This document shows positions 15,507 through 24,187 of a stretch of 64,000 bases of DNA, piece after piece. Within the stretch, counting starts at the first letter, position 1. Every line of letters begins with the position of its first letter. The notes under the pieces were generated by a model. The model did no database searches. It worked only from the letters and a program-made list of their open reading frames with translations, and was not told the DNA's origin. Source of the DNA: Pseudoalteromonas sp. OOF1S-7 (GTDB lineage Bacteria > Pseudomonadota > Gammaproteobacteria > Enterobacterales > Alteromonadaceae). A program made the translations under genes and the position numbers. Where the stretch lies: the NCBI RefSeq assembly GCF_022347765.1, contig NZ_JAKRFZ010000013.1:62001-126000 (forward strand), given 5' to 3'.

Positions 15507-15896
15507 TCAGACGAAAAGCTGATCAATTTCCTCAGGCAGGAACGGACGCCCCCGTTCATTCACGGATGTCCCGGTGACAACCGCATCCAGCATGAGCTTG
15601 TCGTCTGCGGCGCGGATAATGCGCTGAATAAACGCGAACTTCAGTTTACTGACCCGCAGTGTTTCAACTTCAACATAAAATGCGTCCCCCGGTTTCAATG
15701 AATCTTTATAATTCATTTCAGAGCGGATCACCACCAGGTTGATTTTTTGCTCCGCCAGTGCAGCAAAATCGACGCCGTTGGCAATCAAAAATTCATGCCT
15801 GGCATGCTCCAGATAATTAAAATAGACACTGTTATTCACAATGCCCTGCAAATCACATTCATAATCCCTGACTTTGAAATCAAGCTTAAATGTCAT
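15507..15896 (-). CDS. Hotdog-fold acyl-CoA thioesterase (YbgC/4HBT type)
   Basis: A 129-residue single hotdog domain. The segment DYECDLQGIVNNSVYFNYLEHARHEFL holds the catalytic Asp and the G-V-N-x-x-x-Y-x-x-x-E pattern of 4-hydroxybenzoyl-CoA thioesterase relatives. The substrate is not predictable; typical activity is hydrolysis of acyl-CoA in the cytoplasm. It is divergent from a TonB-dependent receptor with about 105 bases between them, and this pairing may be incidental. Confidence 0.85.
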   Translation of the reverse strand: MTFKLDFKVRDYECDLQGIVNNSVYFNYLEHARHEFLIANGVDFAALAEQKINLVVIRSEMNYKDSLKPGDAFYVEVETLRVSKLKFAFIQRIIRAADDKLMLDAVVTGTSVNERGRPFLPEEIDQLFV

Positions 15897-16001
15897 GGCC
15901 TTTCCTCTTCACTAAGTTGCCGAATTTATAACACATATTAACTGTTAACTGGTCGGGCTTTTGCTACACTGTGCGCAATCAAAAATGGAACAAGATAAGA
16001 C

Positions 16002-18095
16002 ATGAAGCTTAAACTTTCTTTGCTTAGCATCAGCCTGTTGGCTGCCCTGTCAAACCAAGCCGCCGCTGACGAATTACCGACAGCCGCGCCCCTTGAAACC
16101 ATTGAAGTCACCGGCGACTTCCAAAGAGAATCTCTGCAAACACTGAGTGCCAGCGCCAGTGTGATGGGTGAAGTTGAAATGACCCATCGCGGCGCCAGCT
16201 ATCTGGATGAGCTATTAAATAGCACCGCCAATGTGAACTTTACCGCAGGCGCCTCACGCGGCCGCTTTGTGCAGATCCGTGGCGTAGGGCTGCGCTCTCA
16301 ATTTGTTGACCCAATCACACCCAGTGTGGGTATGCTGGTCGATGGCATAAACTACTCAGGTCTGGGCGGCAGTGCCTTGCTGTTTGATATTGATCAGGTG
16401 ACCTTATATCGCGGTCCTCAGGGAACACGGTTTGGCGCCGATGCCATGGGCGGGATCATCGACCTGCAATCTCATGTCCCAACCCAGGATACCGCAGTTA
16501 AACTACGCGTTGGCGCGGGTAACTACAATAGCTATGAAGCCGGCCTGGCGGCAGGCACCGGATTAACGGACAGTACCGCTGGACGTATTAGCCTGTATCA
16601 ACGCGGCTCCGACGGCTATGTCGATAACCTGTATCTGGATAAGCCAACTCAGGATCAGCAAGAGCGACTGGCCCGCGTTAAACTCAGCAGCCAGCTGACA
16701 GACGCGCTAACAGTGAACCTGGCCGTGCACCACATAGATATCGATAATGGCTATGATGGCTTTACGCTGGACAATACACGTCACAGTGTGGCTAACCTGC
16801 CAGGTAAAGACACCCAAGAAAGTGATGCCTTTGCACTTAGTGCCCAGTATACCGGCCTGAGTGCTTTTGATATTGAGTTCCAGGGCACAGGGCTGCAAGC
16901 CGATACAGAATATAGCTACGATGAAGACTGGACCTGCCATGACGCAACCCAGCCGAAGCTTTGCGCCGCAGGCCTGCACCCGGACCACTATGAAAGCTTT
17001 GACAGCTACCTGCGCGATCACGAACGTGGCACGCTGGAAGTCAAACTACTGGACAAGCAGGGCGACTGGGTGATTGGCGCCTACGCACAACGTCGTGATG
17101 TCGACCTGACCCGTCAGTACACCTGGCTGAGCAATGATTTTCGCTCCAGCTATGATGTTTCCAGTCAGGCGCTATTCGGTCAGAAAGTCACACATCTGAA
17201 TGAGCAGACCCGCCTGATCACGGGATTGCGAGTTGAACGCTATGACAGTGAATACCTGGATACCAATGGCTTTAGCATAGATCAGGATGACACTATGGTC
17301 GGTGGTAAGCTGGCGCTGGAATATCAGGTTGTGCCTCGCACCATGATTTATACCAGCCTGAGCCGGGGTTATAAGGTCGGTGGCGCCAATGGAGAAGCGC
17401 TGGCCAAAGCCAAAGACGAAGGGTTTAGCATTCCTGCCTCAGCATTTTCGTTTGAGCCAGAATATCTGTGGAATGCAGAATTTGGTGTAAAGGGTCAGTC
17501 TGAAGATAAAAAACACACCCTGTCTGTTACCGCATTCTATATGGAACGCGAAGACATGCAGCTTAAACAGTGGCGCATTGACGGTGTCCAGTTCGCCGGC
17601 TTCATCAGCAATGCGGGTAAAGGCGAAAACTATGGTCTGGAAATCGAAGGCCAGCGCCTGATCACGGATCAGCTGACGCTGAACTACAGTCTCGGCTATC
17701 TGGACACTAAAATAGAAGACTTTGTAACCACCTCAGGTGCTAACTTCGATGGTCGTGAGCAGGCACAGGCGCCCAAGTATCAATATGCCTTCTCGGCAGA
17801 CTACAGCGTGCTGGAAAACCTGGTGCTGAGTGTGGGTGTCGAAGGTAAAGATGATTACTTCTTCTCGGACAGCCACAACGAGCAGGCACCGAGTCAGAAC
17901 CTGATCAATGCCAGCGTAAGTTATTATGGTGAACAATGGTCACTGACTGCCTGGGGTCGTAACCTGGCCGACCGTGATGTCCCGGTCAGAGGGTTTTACT
18001 TTGGTAATGATCCACGCGATGGCTACACGCCGCGGAACTACGTTCAGTATGGTGAGCCGCGAGTCTTTGGCCTGACCTTCACGTACGATTTGTAA
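16002..18095 (+). CDS. TonB-dependent outer-membrane receptor
   Basis: A 697-residue receptor. A Sec signal peptide (residues 1-22, ending QAAADE) is followed by a TonB-box-like ETIEVTG, a plug domain with VQIRGVGLRSQF, VDGINYSG and YRGPQGTRFGADAMGGIIDLQS, and a 22-strand barrel region with the usual EPEYLWNAEFGVKG and NLADRDVPVRGF stretches near the end. It imports a large or scarce ligand such as a siderophore, vitamin or glycan across the outer membrane. I saw no Fur-box-like palindrome upstream and there is no ABC transporter beside it, so the ligand stays open. Terminated by a strong hairpin. Confidence 0.93.
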   Translation: MKLKLSLLSISLLAALSNQAAADELPTAAPLETIEVTGDFQRESLQTLSASASVMGEVEMTHRGASYLDELLNSTANVNFTAGASRGRFVQIRGVGLRSQFVDPITPSVGMLVDGINYSGLGGSALLFDIDQVTLYRGPQGTRFGADAMGGIIDLQSHVPTQDTAVKLRVGAGNYNSYEAGLAAGTGLTDSTAGRISLYQRGSDGYVDNLYLDKPTQDQQERLARVKLSSQLTDALTVNLAVHHIDIDNGYDGFTLDNTRHSVANLPGKDTQESDAFALSAQYTGLSAFDIEFQGTGLQADTEYSYDEDWTCHDATQPKLCAAGLHPDHYESFDSYLRDHERGTLEVKLLDKQGDWVIGAYAQRRDVDLTRQYTWLSNDFRSSYDVSSQALFGQKVTHLNEQTRLITGLRVERYDSEYLDTNGFSIDQDDTMVGGKLALEYQVVPRTMIYTSLSRGYKVGGANGEALAKAKDEGFSIPASAFSFEPEYLWNAEFGVKGQSEDKKHTLSVTAFYMEREDMQLKQWRIDGVQFAGFISNAGKGENYGLEIEGQRLITDQLTLNYSLGYLDTKIEDFVTTSGANFDGREQAQAPKYQYAFSADYSVLENLVLSVGVEGKDDYFFSDSHNEQAPSQNLINASVSYYGEQWSLTAWGRNLADRDVPVRGFYFGNDPRDGYTPRNYVQYGEPRVFGLTFTYDL

Positions 18096-18114
18096 ATTCG
18101 AACGAGTATGAAAC

Positions 18115-18144
18115 AAAAAAAGGCGCTCAGTGAGCGCCTTTTTT
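18115..18144. terminator. Bidirectional terminator between receptor gene and speD
   Basis: AGGCGCTCA and TGAGCGCCT arms with flanking A and T tracts form a strong intrinsic terminator usable by both converging genes. Confidence 0.9.
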
Positions 18145-18163
18145 AACGGTTAGTACCCGCTGT

Positions 18164-18967
18164 TTATTCCGGCAGGTTGCGGCCGTAGAACACTTCCTGG
18201 ATCTCACGATTCAGGCGCTCACGGATCTGCTCTTCCTCTTCTGTGTCCAAGTCATCCGTTGTGATACCAAACAGGTAGGTATTCAGATCGGTTTCTTTGA
18301 GCATCATCTTAGTGTGGAACAGATTTTCCTGATACACATTCACATCCACCATGTGATACGCCTCTTTGGTATCTTCCGTCATGTAGTTCTGGATAGAATG
18401 AATGGCATGGTCGATGTAATGCTTTACGCCATTGACGTCGCGGGTGAAACCACGCACACGGTAATCAATGGTGACCACGTCTGACTCCAGCTTGTGGATC
18501 AGGAAATTCAGTGCCTTCAGCGGTGAAATAATACCGCAGGTCGAGACTTCAATATCAGCACGGAATGTACAAATACCATCATGCGGATGCGCTTCAGGAT
18601 ACGTGTGCACACAAATATGGCTTTTATCCAGGTGCGCCACCACAGATTCCGGTAATGGTCCTGGTGTTTCATTGCTGTCGAACGTTTGCTGCTCAACTGG
18701 CTCTTCTGATACCAAGATGGTGACACTGGCACCCTGAGGATCGTAGTCCTGGCGGGCAATATTCAGTACATTGGCACCAATGATATCGACTACGTCGCGC
18801 AGAATGTCGGTCAGGCGATCGGCACTATACTGCTCATCGATGTATTCCAGATATTCTTTACGCTGCTGCTCGGTCTTGGCATAGCAAATATCATAGATAC
18901 TAAAGCTTAAACTCTTAGTTAAGTTGTTAAAGCCGTGGAGTTTAATTTTATCAAAGGGCTTGTTCAC
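18164..18967 (-). CDS. speD: S-adenosylmethionine decarboxylase proenzyme (enterobacterial type)
   Basis: A 267-residue class 1A enzyme. The self-processing site lies in DKSHICVHTYPE: cleavage before Ser116 yields the beta chain and an alpha chain with a pyruvoyl group. NKPFDKIKLHGFNNLTKSLSF at the N-terminus and the long C-terminal NREIQEVFYGRNLPE region match the E. coli form, not the short archaeal/Bacillus form. It supplies the aminopropyl donor for spermidine synthesis. No speE was found adjacent. Confidence 0.96.
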   Translation of the reverse strand: MNKPFDKIKLHGFNNLTKSLSFSIYDICYAKTEQQRKEYLEYIDEQYSADRLTDILRDVVDIIGANVLNIARQDYDPQGASVTILVSEEPVEQQTFDSNETPGPLPESVVAHLDKSHICVHTYPEAHPHDGICTFRADIEVSTCGIISPLKALNFLIHKLESDVVTIDYRVRGFTRDVNGVKHYIDHAIHSIQNYMTEDTKEAYHMVDVNVYQENLFHTKMMLKETDLNTYLFGITTDDLDTEEEEQIRERLNREIQEVFYGRNLPE

Positions 18968-19053
18968 GATAGACCCACCTTAAAACGTGAAAATCTGCGC
19001 TGCAGAAATAAAAGTTCGCGGATTTTATACGAAAATAGCGTCGCAAAAAAGAC

Positions 19054-19467
19054 CTATTTCGCGCTGTTTTCAACCACTTCGTGGCTGTGAGTAATTTCTA
19101 CCGCTTTTTCAAGCATTAAGGCTACCGAACAGTATTTTTCAGCAGACAATTGCACTGCGCGCGCCAGGTGCTTTTCTGACACATTATTGCCAGTCACCAC
19201 AAAGTGTAGATTGATTTTGGTGAATACTCTAGGGGCACTCTCAGCGCGCTCTGCTGTCAGCTCCACCGTGACATCACTGACGTCCTGTTTGGCTTTTTTT
19301 AGAATGCTGACAACATCCACGGATGAACAGCAGCCTGCCGACATCAACACCATTTCCATCGGGCTGGGCGCTGCGCTGTCAGCGCCTGCGTCGAATACCA
19401 CATTATGACCAGAATGAGAGCGACCTATAAAGGTATCTCCGTCAACCCACTTCACACTTGCTTGCAT
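19054..19467 (-). CDS. OsmC-family protein
   Basis: The ATG at 19467 (137 residues) is preceded by GAGGA about ten bases upstream and begins MQASVKWVDGDTFIGRS, which fits OsmC-like proteins; a longer frame upstream adds unrelated residues. GCCSSVDVVSILKK holds one conserved Cys region, and KYCSVALMLEKAVEITHSHEV the other. OsmC/Ohr relatives reduce organic peroxides through a Cys pair; this YhfA-like subgroup is less well understood. It lies between a DUF3802-like gene and speD. Confidence 0.85.
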   Translation of the reverse strand: MQASVKWVDGDTFIGRSHSGHNVVFDAGADSAAPSPMEMVLMSAGCCSSVDVVSILKKAKQDVSDVTVELTAERAESAPRVFTKINLHFVVTGNNVSEKHLARAVQLSAEKYCSVALMLEKAVEITHSHEVVENSAK

Positions 19468-19496
19468 GTTTATTATTCCTCGAGTTCCTAAAACTA

Positions 19497-19522
19497 ATAA
19501 CACCGCCAATAGGCGGTGTTAT
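19497..19522 (-). terminator. Terminator after DUF3802-like gene
   Basis: A perfect 11-bp stem ATAACACCGCC/GGCGGTGTTAT with a 4-base loop between the DUF3802-like gene and the osmC-like gene. A mixed TAGTTTTAG follows on the minus strand. Confidence 0.7.
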
Positions 19523-19549
19523 ATTTGATACATAGCAGCGACGACTGCG

Positions 19550-19888
19550 TCAGTTTATTGCATTGTCGAACAGGTTTTTCACCAGCCCGGCGAATTCCTC
19601 AATAAACTCTCTTTGTTCTTCAGTAACGCGCTGCTCAGTGACGCTGGAGAGTACTTCCTGCAAATCATACACAATGCCGTCAACTTCTCTGACTATCAGG
19701 CTACGTTGTTCGGTCGTCAATCCGGTATGTTGCTCACAGAGGCGGATCACGTGCTCAGCAATCACATCTTCTATTAACTCCAACACCTTAGGTGCATTGG
19801 CTTTCACCACACCCGGCTTCTCAAACAAGGCTAAGTGTTGCGTTAGGTACATGACTAACTCATCGTATCCTTGTTTATCTAAAACCAT
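19550..19888 (-). CDS. DUF3802-like protein
   Basis: The ATG at 19888 (112 residues) has AGGTGG at a proper distance; the earlier ATG at 19918 touches its AGGAG with no spacing. The protein is acidic and helical, with VLELIEDVIAEHVIRLCEQH, EVDGIVYDLQEVLSSV and EFAGLVKNLFDNAIN. This pattern resembles DUF3802, a small family of unknown function found in Vibrio and Alteromonadales; the family call is from memory. No membrane segment or signal peptide is seen. Confidence 0.68.
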   Translation of the reverse strand: MVLDKQGYDELVMYLTQHLALFEKPGVVKANAPKVLELIEDVIAEHVIRLCEQHTGLTTEQRSLIVREVDGIVYDLQEVLSSVTEQRVTEEQREFIEEFAGLVKNLFDNAIN

Positions 19889-19977
19889 ATATTGCCCACC
19901 TGAATGTATCAATGACATCTCCTATTGATTTAAGCAGAAACTAGTTTTGATTGCTACTTTTGATATTTGCAGACCAA

Positions 19978-20014
19978 CAAAAAAGCAGCCGAGTTGACGC
20001 TTGGCTGCTTTTTT
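19978..20014 (-). terminator. Terminator after astD
   Basis: AAAAAAGCAGCC and GGCTGCTTTTTT arms around a 12-base loop; a T-tract follows on both strands. It ends the astCAD transcript 50 bases after astD. Confidence 0.85.
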
Positions 20015-20063
20015 CAATACTAAAGGGTGAGAAAATACGGGTTTATTCTCACTGAGTACGATT

Positions 20064-21536
20064 TTACTCGATAGTCAGGCCCGGACTCAAGGTGCCTGGC
20101 AAAGTCACTTTGTCCAGCTCAACCGAAGCCACCGGGTATGCACAGTAGTCTGCTGCATAGTAAGCACTTGCTCTGTGGTTACCAGATGCACCAATACCAC
20201 CAAATGGTGCGGCACTGGATGCGCCTGTGATTGGACGGTTCCAGTTGACGATACCCGCACGGCTGCGACGCAGGAAGTGCTCGTAATCGGCCTGGTTATC
20301 ACCCAGTAAACCGGCTGACAAACCAAAGCTGGTGTCGTTGGCTTTTTCAATTGCAGCATCGAAATCGCTGTAACGGAATACTTTCAGTAACGGGCCGAAG
20401 TGCTCATCATCAGGGAAATCAGTGACCTTGGTACACTCAATGATGCCTGGCGTTACAAAACCCGTGCCTTCAGTGTGTGTCAGCTCAAGCAAAGTCTCAC
20501 CACCAAGCTCAACCAGCTGTTGCTGTGCAGCAACCATACCAGCAGCGGCATTGTTAGAGATCATTGAGCCCATAAACGGCTGATCTTCGGCGTCATAATT
20601 ACCGATTTTAATCGCTTTAGTGGCTTTCAGCAGTTGCGCCAGGATCACATCGCCCTGTTCGCCTTCTGGCAGGAACAGTTTACGCGCACACGTACAACGC
20701 TGACCGCTGGAGATAAACGCTGACTGGATGATGTCATGAACGGCCGCTTTGGTATCAGCCACGTCTTTCACGATCAATGGGTTGTTACCACCCATTTCCA
20801 GAGCCAGAATTTTGCCAGGCTGACCTGCATACTGCTCATGGAGCAGATGACCGGTACGAGAAGAGCCGGTGAAGAACAAGCCGTCGATGCCTTTGTGTGA
20901 CGCCAGGGCTTTACCTGTTTCTACTTCACCCTGCACCAGGTTGATCACGCCTTTTGGCAGACCCGCCTGCTCCCATAGCTTCAGCGTCAGCTCTGCCACA
21001 TAAGGTGTCAGTTCTGAAGGCTTGAAGATCACAGTGTTACCCGCCAGCAGGGCCGGTACAATATGACCGTTTGGCAGGTGACCCGGGAAGTTATAAGGAC
21101 CAAATACCGCAACTACGCCGTGCGCTTTGTGACGAATAACCGCACGACCCACTGGCATTGGGTTTTCAACTACGCCGGTGCGCTCATGATAGGCTTTTTC
21201 AGAAATCGCGATTTTACCAACCATGGCGCCCGCTTCAGTGCGCGTTTCCCACAGTGGCTTACCGGTTTCCTGTGCAATGGCTACAGCCAGTGCTTCACTG
21301 TTTTCTTTCAGTAGCTCAGCAAAGCGCTTAACCACAGTCAGGCGCTCTTCAAACGCCTGCTCACCCCAGCTGTAGAAGGCTTCGCGGGCCGCTTTTACGG
21401 CACTGTCAACTTGCTCTGCCGTTGCCGCGTTGGCACGCCAGATCTCTTCGTTATTGGCCGGGTTTACCGACGCAAATGCTGCGCCTTCACCTAAGCGCCA
21501 CTCACCATTAATAAATTGTGCTGCGTGTGTTGTCAT
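20064..21536 (-). CDS. astD: N-succinylglutamate 5-semialdehyde dehydrogenase
   Basis: The ATG at 21536 gives 490 residues beginning MTTHAAQFINGEWRLGEG; the frame extends further upstream but there overlaps the end of astA. This is an aldehyde dehydrogenase: VVAVFGPYNFPGHLPNGHIVPALLAGN, LEMGGNNPLIV and GQRCTCARKL with the catalytic Cys. It performs the fourth step of the arginine succinyltransferase pathway (succinylglutamate semialdehyde to succinylglutamate, NAD-dependent). It follows astA with a 13-base gap. Confidence 0.95.
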   Translation of the reverse strand: MTTHAAQFINGEWRLGEGAAFASVNPANNEEIWRANAATAEQVDSAVKAAREAFYSWGEQAFEERLTVVKRFAELLKENSEALAVAIAQETGKPLWETRTEAGAMVGKIAISEKAYHERTGVVENPMPVGRAVIRHKAHGVVAVFGPYNFPGHLPNGHIVPALLAGNTVIFKPSELTPYVAELTLKLWEQAGLPKGVINLVQGEVETGKALASHKGIDGLFFTGSSRTGHLLHEQYAGQPGKILALEMGGNNPLIVKDVADTKAAVHDIIQSAFISSGQRCTCARKLFLPEGEQGDVILAQLLKATKAIKIGNYDAEDQPFMGSMISNNAAAGMVAAQQQLVELGGETLLELTHTEGTGFVTPGIIECTKVTDFPDDEHFGPLLKVFRYSDFDAAIEKANDTSFGLSAGLLGDNQADYEHFLRRSRAGIVNWNRPITGASSAAPFGGIGASGNHRASAYYAADYCAYPVASVELDKVTLPGTLSPGLTIE

Positions 21537-21549
21537 AATTCTTTCCCAA

Positions 21550-22578
21550 TTAAAGAGTTGCAATACTAACGGTGTCACCGTCAGCGATCTGCAGGGCCTT
21601 CGCCACCGCACCAGGGATGGCCACTTCTGTTGCTTTTTCTGGCAGCGTTAACGTCAGTGCCGTCGCACGATATCCCGCTAGTTTATCATTAGCTATCATG
21701 ACGGGGGAACCTTCTGCGTCAATCTGCATCGCATCGTCAATGCGCACTGTGTACTTACGCACTTCGCGCACTGTGCGGATGTTGTCAACTTTGGCTTCTA
21801 CCGTGGGACCTGCATCGAAGATATCGACATAGCCATTAAACGTAAAACCTTCGCTCTTAAGCAGTTCAATCGCCGGGCGCGTGTTGTCATGCACTTCGCC
21901 CACCACTGACTGGGCTTCTTTGCTCAGCAGGTTAACGTAGATAGGGTACTTAGGCATCAGCTCGGCAATAAAGACTTTTTGACCAATGCCGGTCAGATAG
22001 TCCGCAGTCGGAAAATCCATTGAGAAGAAGTGTTCTTCCAGCCACTGCCAGAACGGGCTGTCGCCATTCTCATCAGACACGCCGCGCATCTCAGCAATCA
22101 CAGTGTCCGCAAAACGGTCACGATGTTGATTGATAAACATGAAGCGTGACTTAGACAATAACTTGCCATTCAGCCCGCGGCGGTATTTATCGCGCAGGAA
22201 TAATGTGCACAACTCAGTGGCACCGGTGTAGTCATTACACAGGGTCAGAATATCCACTGCTTTGTAAACATTCAACGTCCGTGATGAGTGGATCACTTTA
22301 CTCAAATGATAGTGATAGAAGGCATCATCAAGACCCACTGCGGCTTCGATGGCACTGGTGCCAACGACTTCGCCCGTCTCACTGTCTTCGAGCACAAACA
22401 GGTAACCTTCATCAAAAGGCACGTCTGTTTCTTTGGCGAATGAAGCAACTGAGCGTTCGATCTTGTTTTGCAGCAATTCTTCATTGACCGGCAATGAAGT
22501 AAAGCCATGCCCCGACTCCTGGGCAATGTTCAAAAGCGCTGAATAATCGCTTTTCTGGATTGGGCGAAGGATCATCAT
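21550..22578 (-). CDS. astA: Arginine N-succinyltransferase
   Basis: A 342-residue member of the AstA family. Recognisable stretches are MILRPIQKSDYSALLNIA, GYLFVLEDSETGEVVGTSAIEA and LSKSRFMFINQHRDRFADTVIAEMRG, together with the PTADYLTGIGQKVFIAELMPKYPIYV segment that marks this family among GNAT-fold enzymes. It transfers succinyl from succinyl-CoA to arginine, the first step of the AST pathway. Either of two adjacent ATG codons (22578, 22575) may be used. It lies 75 bases after astC. Confidence 0.95.
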   Translation of the reverse strand: MMILRPIQKSDYSALLNIAQESGHGFTSLPVNEELLQNKIERSVASFAKETDVPFDEGYLFVLEDSETGEVVGTSAIEAAVGLDDAFYHYHLSKVIHSSRTLNVYKAVDILTLCNDYTGATELCTLFLRDKYRRGLNGKLLSKSRFMFINQHRDRFADTVIAEMRGVSDENGDSPFWQWLEEHFFSMDFPTADYLTGIGQKVFIAELMPKYPIYVNLLSKEAQSVVGEVHDNTRPAIELLKSEGFTFNGYVDIFDAGPTVEAKVDNIRTVREVRKYTVRIDDAMQIDAEGSPVMIANDKLAGYRATALTLTLPEKATEVAIPGAVAKALQIADGDTVSIATL

Positions 22579-22653
22579 GAGCCCGCTTACTCCTCAAAAA
22601 ATGTAGATAGCTGAGTCGCACATTAAGTGCGACCCACATGTCACCGACTGGTA

Positions 22654-23865
22654 TTAGGCGTTGTTTGCAACCACTTTGGCCACAGCCGCTTCAAAGCGCG
22701 CCATACCTTCACGGATATCCGCATCAGGGATCACCAAAGAAGGGGTGAAACGCACTACGTTTGCACCGGCAACCAAAGACATCACGCCCTGGTTAATACC
22801 TTCTACCAGGAATTCTTTCGCTTTACCCTGATATTTGTCGTTCAGCACACCACCCAGTAGCAAGCCTTTACCACGGATCTCACTGAACACCTGGTGCTTC
22901 TCGTTGATCTCATTCAGCAGCTCGCGGAACAGCGCTTCTTTGGCTTTAACGCCATTCAGTACTTCCGGGGTGTTGACTGTGTCCAGTGCAGCTTCTGCAA
23001 CGGCACACGCCAGCGGGTTACCGCCGTAGGTTGAACCGTGTGTACCAATCTTCAGGTGCTTGGCAATTTCAGTGGTGGTGATCATCGCACCGATTGGGAA
23101 ACCGCCGCCCAGCGCTTTAGCTGTGGTCAGGATATCAGGTGTCACACCCAGTCCCTGATAGGCATATAGGTCACCAGTACGGCCAACACCGGTTTGTACT
23201 TCATCAAAAATCAGCAGCGCGTTGTGCTTATCACACAGTTCACGTACACCTTTTACGAAGTCCGCTTCTGGTGAAATGATACCGCCTTCACCTTGTAGTG
23301 GCTCCATCATTACCGCACAGGTGTTGTCTGAGATCAGTGCTTCCAGTGCCGCCAGATCATTGTAGTCGCTGTGCACAACATCGCCCGGCTTAGGACCAAA
23401 GCCATCGGAATACGCAGCCTGACCACCCACGGTTACAGTGAAGAAAGTACGACCGTGGAAACCTTTATTGAAGGCGATAATTTGTGATTTTTGCTCACCG
23501 AAGTTATCCAGTGCCCAGCGACGCGCCAGTTTTAATGCAGCTTCATTGGCTTCAGCACCAGAGTTCGCAAAATAAACTTTGTCTGCGAAGGTCGCATCAG
23601 TGAGTTTTTTCGCCAGGCGAAGGGCCGGCTCATTGGTCATGACGTTAGACAGGTGCCAGATTTTCTCGCCCTGTTCTTTTAGCGCTGCAACCAATGCAGG
23701 GTGACAGTGACCCAGACAATTTACTGCGATACCGCCCGCGAAATCGATGTATTCTTTGTTATTTTGGTCCCATACGCGCGCACCTTCACCCTTGACCGGG
23801 ATCACTGCAGAAGGTGAATAGTTAGGCACCATTACCTGATCGAAAAGTTCACGATTGATAGTCAT
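22654..23865 (-). CDS. astC: Acetylornithine / succinylornithine aminotransferase
   Basis: A 403-residue PLP enzyme of class III. MTINRELFDQVMVPNYSPSAVIPVKGEGARVWD is typical of AstC/ArgD; FANSGAEANEAALKLAR, IFDEVQTGVGRTGDLYAYQ and TTAKALGGGFPIGAM carry the PLP-binding residues and active Lys. AstC and ArgD cannot be separated by sequence alone; co-occurrence with astA and astD favours the catabolic role, and a dual role in arginine synthesis is common in marine Gammaproteobacteria. It is the first gene of astC-astA-astD. Confidence 0.92.
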   Translation of the reverse strand: MTINRELFDQVMVPNYSPSAVIPVKGEGARVWDQNNKEYIDFAGGIAVNCLGHCHPALVAALKEQGEKIWHLSNVMTNEPALRLAKKLTDATFADKVYFANSGAEANEAALKLARRWALDNFGEQKSQIIAFNKGFHGRTFFTVTVGGQAAYSDGFGPKPGDVVHSDYNDLAALEALISDNTCAVMMEPLQGEGGIISPEADFVKGVRELCDKHNALLIFDEVQTGVGRTGDLYAYQGLGVTPDILTTAKALGGGFPIGAMITTTEIAKHLKIGTHGSTYGGNPLACAVAEAALDTVNTPEVLNGVKAKEALFRELLNEINEKHQVFSEIRGKGLLLGGVLNDKYQGKAKEFLVEGINQGVMSLVAGANVVRFTPSLVIPDADIREGMARFEAAVAKVVANNA

Positions 23866-24187
23866 TTTGATTCCTCATTTTGGTGAGTACAGCACTCAAC
23901 CGGGCCAGGCAGTGATACATGAAATCTCAGCGACAGCGATGTAAAAGACCTGAATTTTTCCCAATTGGTGCAAAATTCATACGCTCATTATTTCAAAAAA
24001 AAGCGCATTTGTCTCATATTAAACACCGCGCGAGCCCTTTATATTCAAGGGATTAGTATATAATTGCAATCTCAGTGAATAACTATTAAGGCGGCCAAAA
24101 TTAACGCCCCTATAACTTCAAGGTGTTTACTGAGATCCCTCGCTTACCCGGGGTGAATGAATAAGCGAGAAAAAAGTGTGGCTTTTT
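23866..24187. other. Intergenic region upstream of astC
   Basis: This 322-base AT-rich stretch between astC and the HDOD gene carries the astC promoter. A pair of ArgR-like half-sites (TGAATTTTTC at 23951 and TGCAAAATTCATA at 23969) is suggestive but below the usual ARG-box match, and their spacing is off. An 8-bp hairpin CTCGCTTA/TAAGCGAG at 24139-24169, next to the HDOD gene end, has no T-tract in its reading direction. Confidence 0.3.

Noticed and set aside
15897..16001. Fur box in front of the TonB-dependent receptor
   Set aside because: I looked for a GATAATGATAATCATTATC-like palindrome and saw none, so iron control is not claimed.
18990..19026. Long hairpin between the osmC-like gene and speD
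   Set aside because: A 10-bp stem with one mismatch on the transcribed strand and a long loop; too weak to call a terminator.
23949..23982. ArgR boxes upstream of astC
   Set aside because: Two half-sites resemble ARG boxes, but match and spacing are too poor to list as operators.
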